A stretch of DNA of 64,000 bases from Cellulomonas sp. ES6 (GTDB lineage: Bacteria > Actinomycetota > Actinomycetes > Actinomycetales > Cellulomonadaceae): the NCBI RefSeq assembly GCF_030053835.1, contig NZ_CP125655.1:992001-1056000 (forward strand), written 5' to 3'. This document shows, one piece after another, positions 10,152 to 19,497 of the stretch. A program made the translations under genes and the position numbers. Numbering within the stretch: position 1 is the stretch's first letter; each line of letters opens with the position of its first letter. The notes below the pieces were generated by a model. It did not search any database, was not told the DNA's origin, and saw only the letters and a list, made by a program, of their open reading frames with translations.

Positions 10152-11081
10152 ATGGCCGGTCTCGTCCTCCTGCTCCTGCTGGCGCTCGCCGGGTGCGTGG
10201 GCGTGCTCCTGGCGCTGCTGCTCGCGGCGGCACGGGGCGGCACGACCGCGGACGCCCCGGCCGTCACACGCGCCGCCCGGCGGCACGAGACGCTGGTGTC
10301 CCTCGGCGCCACCGCGACCAGCGTGCTGGTGGCGCTCGCGGTCGTCGGCTCCTCCGACGTCGTCTGGACGTCGACGTACGAGCCCCTGCCCGCCGCGCCG
10401 GGCGTCCTCGCGTACACCGCGCCGTTCCTCGCATCGGTGGTGTTCGCGGCCGTCCGGGCGCTCGGGGAGACGTCCTGGCCCCGCCCCCGGGGCGCCGTCC
10501 GCTCCGCGCCGCTCGCGCGCCGGACGGTCCGCGACCTCGGGGGCCGACGCCTCGTCGCCCTGCTGGGGACCGTCGCGGCGGGGCTGGTCGCGGTCGTGGT
10601 CCTGGGCCTCACGGCCGCCCCCGACGGCCGCTCGGTGGCGCACCCGCCGGTCCTCGACGCCGCGGGCCGGGTGGTCGGGACCGGCGCGTCCGGGCCGTAC
10701 CCGGGCTGGCCCTTCGGCGTGCCGGTCGCGGTCGCACTGCTCCTGGCGCTCGGTGCGGCACTGGTCGCGCTGCGCGTCATCACCCGGCGCCCCCCGCTGC
10801 CCGTGCTGCCCACCGCCCACGACGACGTCATCCGCCGCACGTCTGCCGCGCGGGTGCTGGCGGGCGTCCAGGCGTGGACCGGCTCCGCCCTCGGCCTCAT
10901 GCTGCTCGTCGCCGCCGCCGCCCTCGCGAACGCCGAGCACCCCGCGGGCAGCGCGGCCGCAGCCGCGGCGGGCGCCGCCTTCCTGGTCGTCTCGCTCGGC
11001 CTCGCCGGCTCCGCCGTGCCCGCCCGCAGGCTCACCCCGGCCGCGGCAGCCGGCGACAGGGTCCGGGGCGTGGCCGCGTGA
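10152..11081 (+). CDS. Hypothetical multi-pass membrane protein in GntR operon
   Basis: A protein of about 309 residues with roughly six to seven hydrophobic segments, starting with a long Leu/Ala-rich helix at the N-terminus. No family was recognised. ATG at 10152 is preferred over the TTG at 10140 because GGAGCACCT lies just upstream of it and the TTG falls inside the operator. Its stop overlaps the GTG of the GntR regulator as GTGA, so the two are made together. By analogy with similar pairs it may be a transport or envelope-stress component controlled by the regulator. The function is unknown. Confidence 0.75.
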   Translation: MAGLVLLLLLALAGCVGVLLALLLAAARGGTTADAPAVTRAARRHETLVSLGATATSVLVALAVVGSSDVVWTSTYEPLPAAPGVLAYTAPFLASVVFAAVRALGETSWPRPRGAVRSAPLARRTVRDLGGRRLVALLGTVAAGLVAVVVLGLTAAPDGRSVAHPPVLDAAGRVVGTGASGPYPGWPFGVPVAVALLLALGAALVALRVITRRPPLPVLPTAHDDVIRRTSAARVLAGVQAWTGSALGLMLLVAAAALANAEHPAGSAAAAAAGAAFLVVSLGLAGSAVPARRLTPAAAAGDRVRGVAA

Positions 11082-11566
11082 CGGAGCTGCGGGTCGACGT
11101 CTCCGCCGCGACGCCCGTCTACGAGCAGATCCGGGCCCAGGTCGCGGGCCTCGTCGCGCTCGGCACCCTGACTCCGGGCGAGCGCCTGCCCGCCTCCCGC
11201 GACCTCGCGCGCGACCTCGGCATCGCGGTCGGCACCGTGCAACGCGCCTACCGGGAGCTCGAGGCGGCCGGCGTGGTGACGTCGCGGCGCCGCGTCGGGA
11301 CCGTCGTCGCGGGTCCGGAGGCCGGCACGGCCCCTGCGCACCGGCGGGACGCCGCGGACGGCCGGGACGGCGCGCACGGCACACCGACGCTGCTGGACGA
11401 CGTGCGCGCGCTCGTCCGCAGGGCCCGCGCCGAGGGGCTCACCGACGGCGCACTGCTCACGCTCGTGCGGGGCGCGCAGGTCGACCCGTCGCCGGACCGG
11501 TCGCACCCACCGGGTGTGCTGCGGCTCGAGGGCGACCGGGGCCTCGTCGGGCCTCCCCCGGCCTAG
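11078..11566 (+). CDS. GntR family regulator, short YtrA-like
   Basis: A 162-residue GntR protein. The winged helix is at residues 8-75 (PVYEQIRAQVAGLVALGTL, LPASRDLARDLGIAVGTVQR, RRRVGTVV). The remaining 90 residues are too short for a UTRA or FadR ligand domain, which fits the YtrA subfamily. It is translationally coupled to the upstream membrane protein and probably binds the palindrome at 10117-10142. Its stop codon overlaps that of the convergent gpsA in the tetramer ctag at 11563-11566. Confidence 0.85.
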   Translation: MTELRVDVSAATPVYEQIRAQVAGLVALGTLTPGERLPASRDLARDLGIAVGTVQRAYRELEAAGVVTSRRRVGTVVAGPEAGTAPAHRRDAADGRDGAHGTPTLLDDVRALVRRARAEGLTDGALLTLVRGAQVDPSPDRSHPPGVLRLEGDRGLVGPPPA

Positions 11567-12564
11567 AGGCCCTCCGCCTTGCGCGGGCGTCCCAGCAGCA
11601 GCGGCGCCAGGGCGTCCACCGGCAGACCCTCGTGCAGCACCTGCACGACGGCCGCGGTGATCGGCATCTCGACGCCCGCGCGCTCCGCGAGGTCCAGCAC
11701 CGAGCGCGAGGACTTCACGCCCTCCGCGGTGCCGCCGGTGGCCGTGACCGCCTCGTCGAGCGTCATCCCCTGGCCGATGCGCAGGCCCAGGCGGTGGTTG
11801 CGGGAGTCCGGCGACGCGCACGTCGCCATGAGGTCACCCATGCCCGCGAGGCCCGGGAACGTCTCCGCCCTCGCACCGAGCGCCAGGCCGAGACGCGTGA
11901 TCTCCACGAGGCCGCGCGTGATGACGGTCGCCATCGTGTTGTAGCCCAGGCCGCGGCCCTGGGAGATCCCGACCGCGAGCGCGATGACGTTCTTCACCGC
12001 CCCGCACAGCTCGACGCCCACCACGTCGTCGTTGGTGTAGGGCCGGAAGTACCCGGACGCGCACGCGGCGGCGACGCGCTCGGCGGTGCCGGCGTCCGAC
12101 GACGCGACGACGGTGGCCGTCGGCTGGCGGGCGGCGATCTCCGAGGCGAGGTTCGGGCCCGACAGCACCGCCACCCGGGCCGGCTCCAGGTCGAGCGCCT
12201 CGGCCACGACCTCGCTCATCCGGCGGTCCGTCGCCAGCTCGACCCCCTTCATGAGGGAGACCGCGACGGCGCCCGGGTCGAGGCGGCCGGCCAGCGGGGC
12301 GAGCGTCGCCCGGGCGGACTGCGACGGCACCGCGACGGCGACGACGTCCGCGCCCGCCACCGCGGCGACCGGGTCCGGGTCGGCCGTCACGCGCGCGGGC
12401 AGGTCGACCCCCGGCAGGTACCGCTCGTTGCGGCGCGACCCGGCGATCTCGGCGCACACGGCGGCGTCGCGCCCCCAGACGGTGACGTCGCAGCCCGCGT
12501 CGGCGAGCACGGCCGCGAACGTCGTGCCCCACGCGCCGGCGCCGAGGACGGCAGCGCGCGTCAC
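11563..12564 (-). CDS. gpsA: NAD(P)-dependent glycerol-3-phosphate dehydrogenase
   Basis: A 333-residue enzyme that reduces dihydroxyacetone phosphate to sn-glycerol-3-phosphate for phospholipid synthesis. It has the N-terminal Rossmann motif GAGAWGTTFA, the substrate region SGPNLASEIA, and the catalytic lysine region CGAVKNVIALAVG. The GTG start overlaps the stop of the acyltransferase gene as GTGA. Its product feeds glycerol-3-phosphate acylation, which matches the acyltransferase neighbour. Confidence 0.95.
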   Translation of the reverse strand: MTRAAVLGAGAWGTTFAAVLADAGCDVTVWGRDAAVCAEIAGSRRNERYLPGVDLPARVTADPDPVAAVAGADVVAVAVPSQSARATLAPLAGRLDPGAVAVSLMKGVELATDRRMSEVVAEALDLEPARVAVLSGPNLASEIAARQPTATVVASSDAGTAERVAAACASGYFRPYTNDDVVGVELCGAVKNVIALAVGISQGRGLGYNTMATVITRGLVEITRLGLALGARAETFPGLAGMGDLMATCASPDSRNHRLGLRIGQGMTLDEAVTATGGTAEGVKSSRSVLDLAERAGVEMPITAAVVQVLHEGLPVDALAPLLLGRPRKAEGL

Positions 12565-13316
12565 GCGGCCCCGTCCGCCGTGGGGGCGGCAGGCCCGGCC
12601 GCCCCGGCGCCGCCCCCGGCGCGGCGCATGTCGTACGGCCGCTCGGGGGGCGTCTCGCCGCGCACGTCGGCCAGCAGCGCGGTGATCGCCGCCATCACCC
12701 GGGCGGTCGCCTCGCGCAGCGTCGCGGCGTCCAGCGGGCGGTCGTACAGGTCCGCGAGGTCGACGGGCGGTCCGGCCAGCACGGTCACGCGCTTCGGGGG
12801 GATCGGCTTGAACACCTTCGCGTAGCGGCCGAGCAGCAGCTGCGGCCCCCACTGCGCGATCGGCACGACGGGGACGCGGGTCGTCAGCGCGAGGCGGGCG
12901 ACGCCGGTCTTCGCCACCATCGGCCACAGGTCCGGGTCGCGCGTGAGCGTGCCCTCGGGGAAGACCGCGACGCACTCCCCCTCCCGCAGCGCCTGCTCGG
13001 CGGCCCGCAGGGAGTCGCCGGCCTGGGAGGTGTTCCGGTACACCGGGATCTGGCCGCTGGTCCGCAGCACCCAGCCCACCACCGGCACCGAGAACAGCGA
13101 CGACTTCGCGAGGATCTTCGGCGCGACCCCGTTGTCGTACAGGAAGTGCGCGAAGGTGACCGGGTCGACGTTCGTCATGTGGTTGCCCGCGGCGATGAAC
13201 CCGCCCGCCGGGAGGTGCTCGGCGCCGCGCCAGTCGCGACGCGTGATCGCGTACAGCACGGGTCGCAGCACACGGGCGACGTTGCGGTAGGCGCGGTTGG
13301 CGCGGGGCGGGTGCAC
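12561..13316 (-). CDS. plsC: 1-acylglycerol-3-phosphate acyltransferase (PlsC type)
   Basis: A 251-residue membrane-associated acyltransferase that adds the second acyl chain in phosphatidic acid synthesis. The HX4D catalytic motif is seen in GNHMTNVDP, the phosphate-binding motif in FPEGTLTRDP, and PVVPIAQWGPQ is the fourth block. The frame is open to 13523, but GTG at 13316 is chosen because homology begins there and TAGCAT lies 8 nt upstream. It is coupled to gpsA by a GTGA overlap. Confidence 0.9.
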   Translation of the reverse strand: MHPPRANRAYRNVARVLRPVLYAITRRDWRGAEHLPAGGFIAAGNHMTNVDPVTFAHFLYDNGVAPKILAKSSLFSVPVVGWVLRTSGQIPVYRNTSQAGDSLRAAEQALREGECVAVFPEGTLTRDPDLWPMVAKTGVARLALTTRVPVVPIAQWGPQLLLGRYAKVFKPIPPKRVTVLAGPPVDLADLYDRPLDAATLREATARVMAAITALLADVRGETPPERPYDMRRAGGGAGAAGPAAPTADGAA

Positions 13317-13324
13317 GGGAGCCG

Positions 13325-13330
13325 ATGCTA
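13325..13330 (-). promoter_or_regulatory. Putative -10 box TAGCAT, leaderless promoter of plsC-gpsA
   Basis: On the minus strand TAGCAT is 8 nt before the GTG at 13316. It supports the shorter start of the acyltransferase. Confidence 0.4.
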
Positions 13331-13571
13331 CCCGGGCGGCCGCACGCGCCCCTCCGGGTGGCCGACGCGGCAGCACAGCGTAGGCCCGCCCGCGAACCGC
13401 GCAACCGCTGGCAGGAGCGTCGGCGTGCGATCGGCGGGCGCATTTGGCACTATCGGACCGTCCTCGCGGCCGAGCCGCGGGGCGCCCGGGCGTCGTTGGG
13501 ACGAAGCGAGCCGCACGGGACACCAGCGCGTCGCGCCCTCACGCACGTCGCGCCCCGGCTCCGGAGCACGC

Positions 13572-14708
13572 ATGTCCCTCACCACCCGCGCCTCGTCCCC
13601 CGCGGAGCGCCGCACCACCACGGCACCCGGCACCTTCCACCTGCTCGGCGACGACGCCCTCGTCTGGTCCGAGCCCGTCTTCCGCCTCCACGGGTTCGAA
13701 CCGGGTGACGTGGTCCCGTCGACGTCGCTGATGCTGGCGCACTGCCACCGCGACGACCGTCCCGCCCTGGAGGCGGTGCTGCGCGCCGCGCCCCCCGCGC
13801 CCGGCGAGGGACGCAGCGTCCGGTACCGCCTCGTCGACGCGTCGGGCACGGAGCGCGTGGTGCTGGCGGCGTTGGCGCCCGGTCTGGACGAGCGGCACGC
13901 GCGCGGGTCCCGCCCCGCGGCCGGCGGGACGCGGACCGACGGGTCCGCGGCACCCGCGGAGCACCGGGCGCAAGCCGGGATCCGGACCGAGGACCACTCC
14001 CGCGTCGACGGCTCGCCCGCGGTGGAGTGCCCGCCCGCCGGCGAGGGACGCGGCCTCCAGCTGCTGGGCCTGCTCGTCGACCTGGGCGCTGAGATCGGCG
14101 CGACGGCCGCGCGGCGGGCGGACGAGATGCTCACCGCGGCGATCGCGTCGCGCGAGGTCATCGACCAGGCCAAGGGCGCCGCGATGCTCGCCTACGGGCT
14201 CGACGGCCCGGCGGCGTTCGAGCTGCTGCGGTGGCACTCCGAGCACCTGAACGTCAAGGTGCGCACCGTGGCGGAGCGGATGCTCAGCGCGCTGCCCGGC
14301 CGCCGGCGCGACACCGACCCGCGGGACCTGCTGGACGGCGCCCTCGCGAGCCTCGTCGACGCGGGCGCGCACGCCGACGGGGCGGGACGCACGGCCGACG
14401 CGCCGGCGCCCCTGGTCGTGCGGCACCGCCTGGACGGCCGGTCGGTGCTTGTGGCGCTCGACGGGGAGGCCGACGCCGCGACCGCGCCGGCGCTCGTCGC
14501 CGGGTTCGCGGACGCCCTGCGGGCCGTGCCGCCCCGCGGCATGCTCGTCGTCGACGCGTCGCACCTGCGCCGGCTCGGCCCGGTCGCCGCCCTGCACCTG
14601 GCGCGCCTGCGCCGGCGCTGCGACAACGCGGGCGTCGCGCTGCGGATCCTGCCGCCCGCCGGGGGCCGTCCCGAGATGCGGGGACCCGCCGCACGCAGCA
14701 GCATGTGA
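13572..14708 (+). CDS. PAS-like, ANTAR and STAS domain protein
   Basis: A 378-residue putative RNA-binding antiterminator. Residues 20-100 look like a PAS sensor (WSEPVFRLHGFEPGDVVPS). A disordered linker follows, and residues 190-245 are an ANTAR domain (SREVIDQAKGAAMLAYGLDG, then VKVRTVAERML). Residues 280-365 resemble a STAS/anti-anti-sigma fold, but the usual phosphorylatable serine loop (DSSGL) reads LGPVAAL, so classical switching by an anti-sigma kinase is unlikely. It heads a three-gene operon with a second ANTAR protein. The 255 bp upstream hold no gene. Confidence 0.85.
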   Translation: MSLTTRASSPAERRTTTAPGTFHLLGDDALVWSEPVFRLHGFEPGDVVPSTSLMLAHCHRDDRPALEAVLRAAPPAPGEGRSVRYRLVDASGTERVVLAALAPGLDERHARGSRPAAGGTRTDGSAAPAEHRAQAGIRTEDHSRVDGSPAVECPPAGEGRGLQLLGLLVDLGAEIGATAARRADEMLTAAIASREVIDQAKGAAMLAYGLDGPAAFELLRWHSEHLNVKVRTVAERMLSALPGRRRDTDPRDLLDGALASLVDAGAHADGAGRTADAPAPLVVRHRLDGRSVLVALDGEADAATAPALVAGFADALRAVPPRGMLVVDASHLRRLGPVAALHLARLRRRCDNAGVALRILPPAGGRPEMRGPAARSSM

Positions 14709-14734
14709 GGCACCCGCACCCGAGGAGGACTGAC

Positions 14735-14896
14735 GTGAGCGACCAGCCGACGGACCGCCCCGAGGGCGTGCTGCCCGACGGGGACCCCGACGACGTGGCC
14801 GAGGCGAGCACCCCCGGCTCGGAGGGCGACGGACCCGAGGCCGCCTACGAGGCAGAACCCGGCCGGACGGGCGGGGACGAGCCGGACGGCGCGTGA
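14735..14896 (+). CDS. Small acidic hypothetical protein (53 aa)
   Basis: A short, very acidic, proline/glycine-rich protein with no hydrophobic segment and no cysteine, likely disordered. It is supported by a strong ribosome binding site (GAGGAGG, 9 nt before GTG), by fitting between two ANTAR genes, and by a GTGA overlap with the next start. It resembles no family known to me. It could be a linker partner of the flanking regulators, or only a translational bridge. Confidence 0.6.
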   Translation: MSDQPTDRPEGVLPDGDPDDVAEASTPGSEGDGPEAAYEAEPGRTGGDEPDGA

Positions 14897-15702
14897 CGGT
14901 GGCCGAGCCGACCGTCCCGACGCCCGGCGGGTCGCTCGCGCACGCCCCGGCCGCGGACGCCGAGGCGTGGCGGACCGGGATCCTCGACGAGCTCCACGGC
15001 CTGCTCGTCGCCACGGTCCCGGTGGACGCGCTGCTCGACGCGATCGTGCGGCGCGCGGCGGACCGCGGCGGCCCCGGGTCGTCCGCCGCGATCACCGTGC
15101 GGCTCGAGGGGCAGTCGACCGTGGCCGCGGCCGCCGACGAGCGTGCGGCGGCGTGCGACCGGGCGGAGCAGGCCGCGGGCGACGGCCCGTGCCTGGAGGC
15201 CGCGCGCGTCGGGCGGCGCCTCACCGTCCCGGACGTCGCCGGGGAGCAGCGGTGGCCGGCGTGGCGCGCCGAGACGGTGCGCGTGGGCTTTCTCGCCGCG
15301 GCCGCGCTCCCGGCGACCGTCGTGCCCCGCAGCGCGCTCGAGCTCGCGATCGACCTGTACCGGACCACGCCCGGCGAGTGGGACGAGGACGTCCTGGACG
15401 ACGTCGCGCGCCTCGCCGACGACGCCGCGCGGGCCGTGGTGGTCGCCGCGCGCGCCGAGGAGCAGGCCCGCCTCAACACCGACCTGCGCCAGGCGATGGC
15501 GTCGCGCGCGGTCATCGACCAGGCCCTCGGCGTGGTGATGGCGCAGAACCGCTGCGGCCCGGAGGAGGCGTTCGCGATCCTGCGGCGGGCGTCGCAGCAC
15601 CGGAACAGCAAGATGCGGGACGTCGCCGGCGAGATCGTCGCGCAGGTGTCCGGGACGCAGGCGCACAGCCCGCACGAGTTTCGCGACCGGCCGCGGAGCT
15701 GA
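14893..15702 (+). CDS. GAF and ANTAR domain protein
   Basis: A 269-residue protein. Residues 25-180 form a GAF sensor (GDGPCLEAARVGRRLTVPDV is the characteristic core). Residues 195-250 form an ANTAR RNA-binding domain (SRAVIDQALGVVMAQNRCGP, EEAFAILRRASQHRNSKMRD). Such proteins dimerise in response to a signal and bind paired stem-loops to prevent termination. GTG at 14893 overlaps the stop of the small acidic gene. The signal and target RNA are not evident. Confidence 0.9.
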   Translation: MTVAEPTVPTPGGSLAHAPAADAEAWRTGILDELHGLLVATVPVDALLDAIVRRAADRGGPGSSAAITVRLEGQSTVAAAADERAAACDRAEQAAGDGPCLEAARVGRRLTVPDVAGEQRWPAWRAETVRVGFLAAAALPATVVPRSALELAIDLYRTTPGEWDEDVLDDVARLADDAARAVVVAARAEEQARLNTDLRQAMASRAVIDQALGVVMAQNRCGPEEAFAILRRASQHRNSKMRDVAGEIVAQVSGTQAHSPHEFRDRPRS

Positions 15703-15714
15703 GCCGTCCGGGCG

Positions 15715-17031
15715 TCAGCCCCGGTCGAACTCCGCACCGAGCGCCGCGAGCTTGTCCGTGAAGCGCTCGTAGCCCCGGTCGATCAGGCTGATGCCGCGCA
15801 CCGCCGACGTGCCCTTCGCGGCCAGCGCCGCGATCAGGTGGCTGAACCCGCCCCGCAGGTCCGGCACCTCGATGTCCGCGGCGGCCAGCGGCGTCGGGCC
15901 CGAGACGACGGCCGAGTGGTAGAAGTTGCGCTGCCCGAACCGGCACGGCCGGCCGCCCAGGCACTCCTTGTAGACCTGGATCGTCGCGCCCATGCCCCGC
16001 AGCGCGTCCGTGAACCCGAACCGGTTCTCGTACACGGTCTCGTGCACGATCGACAGGCCCTTGGCCTGCGTCAGCGCGACGACCAGCGGCTGCTGCCAGT
16101 CGGTCATGAAGCCGGGGTGGACGTCGGTCTCGAGCACGATCGAGGACAGGTCGCCGCCGGGGTGGAAGAACCGGATGCCGTCGTCGTCGACCGTGAACTC
16201 GCCGCCGACCTTGCGGAACGTGTTGAGGAACGTGGTCATCTCGGGCTGGGTGGCGCCGCGGACCAGGATGTCGCCACCCGTGGCGAGCGCCGCCGAGGCC
16301 CAGGACGCGGCCTCGATCCGGTCCGCGAGCGCGGTGTGCCGGAACCCGACGAGCCGGTCGACGCCCTCGATCCGGATGACCCGGTCCGTGTCGACCGAGA
16401 TGATCGCGCCCATCTTCTGCAGGACGTTGATGAGGTCCATGATCTCGGGCTCGATGGCGGCGTTCGTCAGCTCGGTGATGCCCTCGGCGCGCACGGCGGT
16501 CAGCAGCAGCTGCTCGGTGGCCCCGACGCTGGGGTACGGCAGCGTGATCTTCGTGCCCTGGAGGCGGCGCGGCGCGCGGATGTGGATGCCGTTGTCGCGC
16601 TTGTCCACCACGGCCCCGAACTGGCGCAGGATGTCGAGGTGGTAGTTGATCGGCCGGTCGCCGATCCGGCAGCCGCCCAGGTCCGGGATGAACGCCTCGC
16701 CGAGGCGGTGCAGCAGCGGCCCGCAGAACAGGATCGGGATGCGGCTGGAGCCCGCGTGCGCGTCGATGTCGGCCACGTGCGCGGACTCCACGTCCGTCGG
16801 GTCGAGCCGCAGCACGCCGGCCTCGGCGTCCGCGCCGACCCGCACGCCGTGCAGCTCCAGCAGGCCGGTCACGACGGCGACGTCGCGGATCTGCGGGACG
16901 TTGCGCAGCTCGCTCGGCGTCTCCCCGAGCAGCGAGGCGACCATCGCCTTCGAGACGAAGTTCTTGGCGCCCCGGACGGTGATCTCGCCCGACAGGGGCG
17001 TGCCGCCGTGGACGTACAGCAGATCGGTCAT
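15715..17031 (-). CDS. murA: UDP-N-acetylglucosamine 1-carboxyvinyltransferase
   Basis: A 438-residue EPSP-synthase-fold enzyme that transfers enolpyruvate to UDP-GlcNAc, the first committed peptidoglycan step. The active-site loop reads DLGGCRIGDRPINYH, so the catalytic cysteine (fosfomycin target) is present, unlike the aspartate of Mycobacterium. The N-terminal block is LSGEITVRGAKNFVSKAM, where the family usually has GAKNAAL. ATG at 17031 is chosen over GTG at 17049 by a purine-rich upstream GGGGGGA. It lies downstream of leuD. Because several loops differ from textbook MurA, a divergent paralogue is possible. Confidence 0.85.
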   Translation of the reverse strand: MTDLLYVHGGTPLSGEITVRGAKNFVSKAMVASLLGETPSELRNVPQIRDVAVVTGLLELHGVRVGADAEAGVLRLDPTDVESAHVADIDAHAGSSRIPILFCGPLLHRLGEAFIPDLGGCRIGDRPINYHLDILRQFGAVVDKRDNGIHIRAPRRLQGTKITLPYPSVGATEQLLLTAVRAEGITELTNAAIEPEIMDLINVLQKMGAIISVDTDRVIRIEGVDRLVGFRHTALADRIEAASWASAALATGGDILVRGATQPEMTTFLNTFRKVGGEFTVDDDGIRFFHPGGDLSSIVLETDVHPGFMTDWQQPLVVALTQAKGLSIVHETVYENRFGFTDALRGMGATIQVYKECLGGRPCRFGQRNFYHSAVVSGPTPLAAADIEVPDLRGGFSHLIAALAAKGTSAVRGISLIDRGYERFTDKLAALGAEFDRG

Positions 17032-17135
17032 CCCCCCATGGTGACGCACGCCGGCGCGCGATCACGCCCCCGCGCCGCGCACGCCCGTCCCCGTACCCCA
17101 AACCTCCACAACCCACCCGCCCGCGCCGTTCCCGC

Positions 17136-17202
17136 GAGTTCGGCAGTCCGGGCGCGAGGTCGGCAGCTCCAGGTGCCGACCTCGCCTGGGACTGCCGAAC
17201 TC
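17136..17202. repeat. Dispersed quadruple-decamer repeat, copy 2 (TCGGCA family)
   Basis: Decamers GAGTTCGGCA (17136), GAGGTCGGCA (17156), TGCCGACCTC (17174) and TGCCGAACTC (17193) are spaced 20, 18 and 19 bp. This is the same two-direct, two-inverted layout as the GTCGTCA family but with different bases. It lies between the 3' end of leuD and the start of murA. Confidence 0.85.
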
Positions 17203-17269
17203 GGCGGGTGGGGTGCGGGTGCGGGTGCGTGCGGGTGCGTGCGGGTGGGGTGCGGGCGGGGCGGGAGGG

Positions 17270-17935
17270 TCAGAGGCCGGGGCGGCGGCCGATCGCGACC
17301 TCGACCGGGCGGGCGGCCTTGATCTCGACCGGGGGCAGGTGCTTGGCCGGCAGCGTCTTCGGGCGCCAGGCGTCCCGGGTGGCCTCGAACGCCGTGATCT
17401 CGCCCTCGTGCTGCAGCGTGAGGCCGATGTCGTCCAAGCCCTCCATGAGGCGCCAGCGCGTGTAGTCGTCCACCTGGAACGGCACCACGACGTCGTCGCA
17501 CGTGACGGTGCGGGTGCCGAGGTCCACGGTCACCTCGGTGCCCGGCTTGGTCTCGAGGATCTTCCAGATCAGCTCGATGTCCTCCTGCGCGACCTGGGCC
17601 GCGAGCAGCCCCTGCTTGCCGGAGTTGCCGCGGAAGATGTCGGCGAACCGGGCGGACAGGACGACCCGGAATCCGTAGTCCTTCAGCGCCCACACGGCGT
17701 GCTCGCGGGAGGACCCGGTGCCGAAGTCGGGGCCGGCGACCAGCACCGAGCCCGCCTTGTACGCGTCCTGGTTGAGCAGGAACTCCGGGTCGTTCCGCCA
17801 CGCGGCGAACAGCGCGTCCTCGAACCCCGTGCGGGTCACCCGCTTGAGGTAGACGGCCGGGATGATCTGGTCGGTGTCGACGTTGCTGCGGCGCAGCGGG
17901 ACGCCGACGCCGGTGTGCTGGGTGAACTTCTCCAT
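17270..17935 (-). CDS. leuD: 3-isopropylmalate dehydratase small subunit
   Basis: A 221-residue aconitase swivel-domain subunit that, with LeuC, isomerises 2- to 3-isopropylmalate in leucine synthesis. Motifs are [18 protein letters not shown] at the N-terminus and [15 protein letters not shown], the substrate-contact loop, near residue 70. ATG at 17935 starts it, 47 bp after leuC on the same strand. Length is slightly above the 200-residue norm because of a basic C-terminal tail. Confidence 0.97.
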   Translation of the reverse strand: MEKFTQHTGVGVPLRRSNVDTDQIIPAVYLKRVTRTGFEDALFAAWRNDPEFLLNQDAYKAGSVLVAGPDFGTGSSREHAVWALKDYGFRVVLSARFADIFRGNSGKQGLLAAQVAQEDIELIWKILETKPGTEVTVDLGTRTVTCDDVVVPFQVDDYTRWRLMEGLDDIGLTLQHEGEITAFEATRDAWRPKTLPAKHLPPVEIKAARPVEVAIGRRPGL

Positions 17936-17982
17936 GACGGTTCTCGATCCTGGGGTCGTGGGGGGCGTCGGGGCGGCGGGGC

Positions 17983-19434
17983 TCAGGCCGGCTGGAGGTC
18001 CAGCGGCGAGCCGTCCGGCACCGCGACGTCGGGGCCGAGGTCGGAGACGGACGAGAGCGTGCCGCGGATGGCGGTCGCGGCGGCGACCAGCGGCGACACC
18101 AGGTGCGTCCGGCCGCCCTTGCCCTGCCGGCCCTCGAAGTTGCGGTTCGACGTCGACGCGGACCGCTCCCCCGGCGCGAGCTGGTCGGGGTTCATGCCCA
18201 GGCACATCGAGCAGCCGGCGTTGCGCCACTCCGCGCCGAAGTCGAGGAAGATCCTGTCGAGCCCCTCGGCCTCGGCCTGCAGCCGCACCCGGGCGGAGGA
18301 CGGGACGACCAGGACGCGCACCGAGTCGGCCTTCTTCTTCCCGCGCACGATCTTCGCGGCCGCGCGCAGGTCCTCGATGCGGCCGTTGGTGCAGGAGCCG
18401 ATGAACACCGTGTCGACGGCGATCTCGCGCAGCGGCTGGCCGGGCGTCAGGCCCATGTACTCGATGGCGCGCTCGGCGGCGACGCGCTCGTTGGCGTCCG
18501 CGATCTGCTCGGGCACCGGGACCGACCCGGACAGCGGCAGGCCCTGGCCCGGGTTGGTGCCCCAGGTGACGAACGGCTCGAGGTCCGCGGCCTCGATGAC
18601 GACCTCGGCGTCGAACACCGCGTCGTCGTCCGAGCGCAGCGTCTCCCAGTACGCGACGGCGGCGTCCCAGTCGGCGCCGGTGGGGGCGTGCGGGCGGCCC
18701 TTCAGGTACTCGAACGTGGTCCGGTCGGGGGCGATCATGCCCGCGCGGGCACCGGCCTCGATCGACATGTTGCAGATCGTCATCCGGCCCTCCATCGACA
18801 GGCTCCGGATGGCCTCGCCGCGGTACTCCAGGACGTAGCCCTGGCCGCCGCCGGTCCCGATCTTCGCGATGACCGCCAGGATGATGTCCTTCGCGGTGGC
18901 GCCGAGCGGCAGGGAGCCGTTGACGGTGATCGCCATCGTCTTGAAGGGCGCCAGCGGCAGCGTCTGGGTGGCGAGCACGTGCTCGACCTCGGAGGTGCCG
19001 ATGCCGAACGCCAGGGCCCCGAAGGCCCCGTGCGTCGACGTGTGGGAGTCGCCGCACACGACGGTGAGGCCCGGCATGGTCAGGCCGAGCTGCGGGCCGA
19101 CCTGGTGCACGATCCCCTGGTCCGCGTCGCCGAGGGAGTGCAGCCGGACGCCGAACTCCTTCGCGTTGCTGCGCAGCGTGTCGATCTGCGTGCGCGAGGT
19201 GAGGTCGGCGATCGGCAGGTCGATGTCGAGCGTCGGGGTGTTGTGGTCCTCGGTGGCGAGGGTGAGGTCCGGGCGGCGGACCTTCCGGCCGGCGAGCCGC
19301 AGGCCCTCGAACGCCTGCGGGCTGGTGACCTCGTGCACCAGGTGCAGGTCGATGTAGAGCAGGTCCGGCGCGCCGTCGGTGCCGCGCCGCACGATGTGGT
19401 TCTCCCACACCTTCTCCGCCAGTGTGCCGGCCAT
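17983..19434 (-). CDS. leuC: 3-isopropylmalate dehydratase large subunit
   Basis: A 483-residue aconitase-family subunit carrying a [4Fe-4S] cluster. Cluster cysteines are in [11 protein letters not shown] and in the CxxC of [32 protein letters not shown] is a catalytic block. The ATG at 19434 follows GAGAGGACGGCGAC. It is divergent from the IclR regulator, with a palindromic operator in the 96-bp gap, and is cotranscribed with leuD. Confidence 0.97.
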   Translation of the reverse strand: MAGTLAEKVWENHIVRRGTDGAPDLLYIDLHLVHEVTSPQAFEGLRLAGRKVRRPDLTLATEDHNTPTLDIDLPIADLTSRTQIDTLRSNAKEFGVRLHSLGDADQGIVHQVGPQLGLTMPGLTVVCGDSHTSTHGAFGALAFGIGTSEVEHVLATQTLPLAPFKTMAITVNGSLPLGATAKDIILAVIAKIGTGGGQGYVLEYRGEAIRSLSMEGRMTICNMSIEAGARAGMIAPDRTTFEYLKGRPHAPTGADWDAAVAYWETLRSDDDAVFDAEVVIEAADLEPFVTWGTNPGQGLPLSGSVPVPEQIADANERVAAERAIEYMGLTPGQPLREIAVDTVFIGSCTNGRIEDLRAAAKIVRGKKKADSVRVLVVPSSARVRLQAEAEGLDRIFLDFGAEWRNAGCSMCLGMNPDQLAPGERSASTSNRNFEGRQGKGGRTHLVSPLVAAATAIRGTLSSVSDLGPDVAVPDGSPLDLQPA

Positions 19435-19497
19435 GTCGCCGTCCTCTCGTCCGCCCGGGCGGGGGGCCGCCGCGGGTCCGTTCTCCGTGTCGCACTT

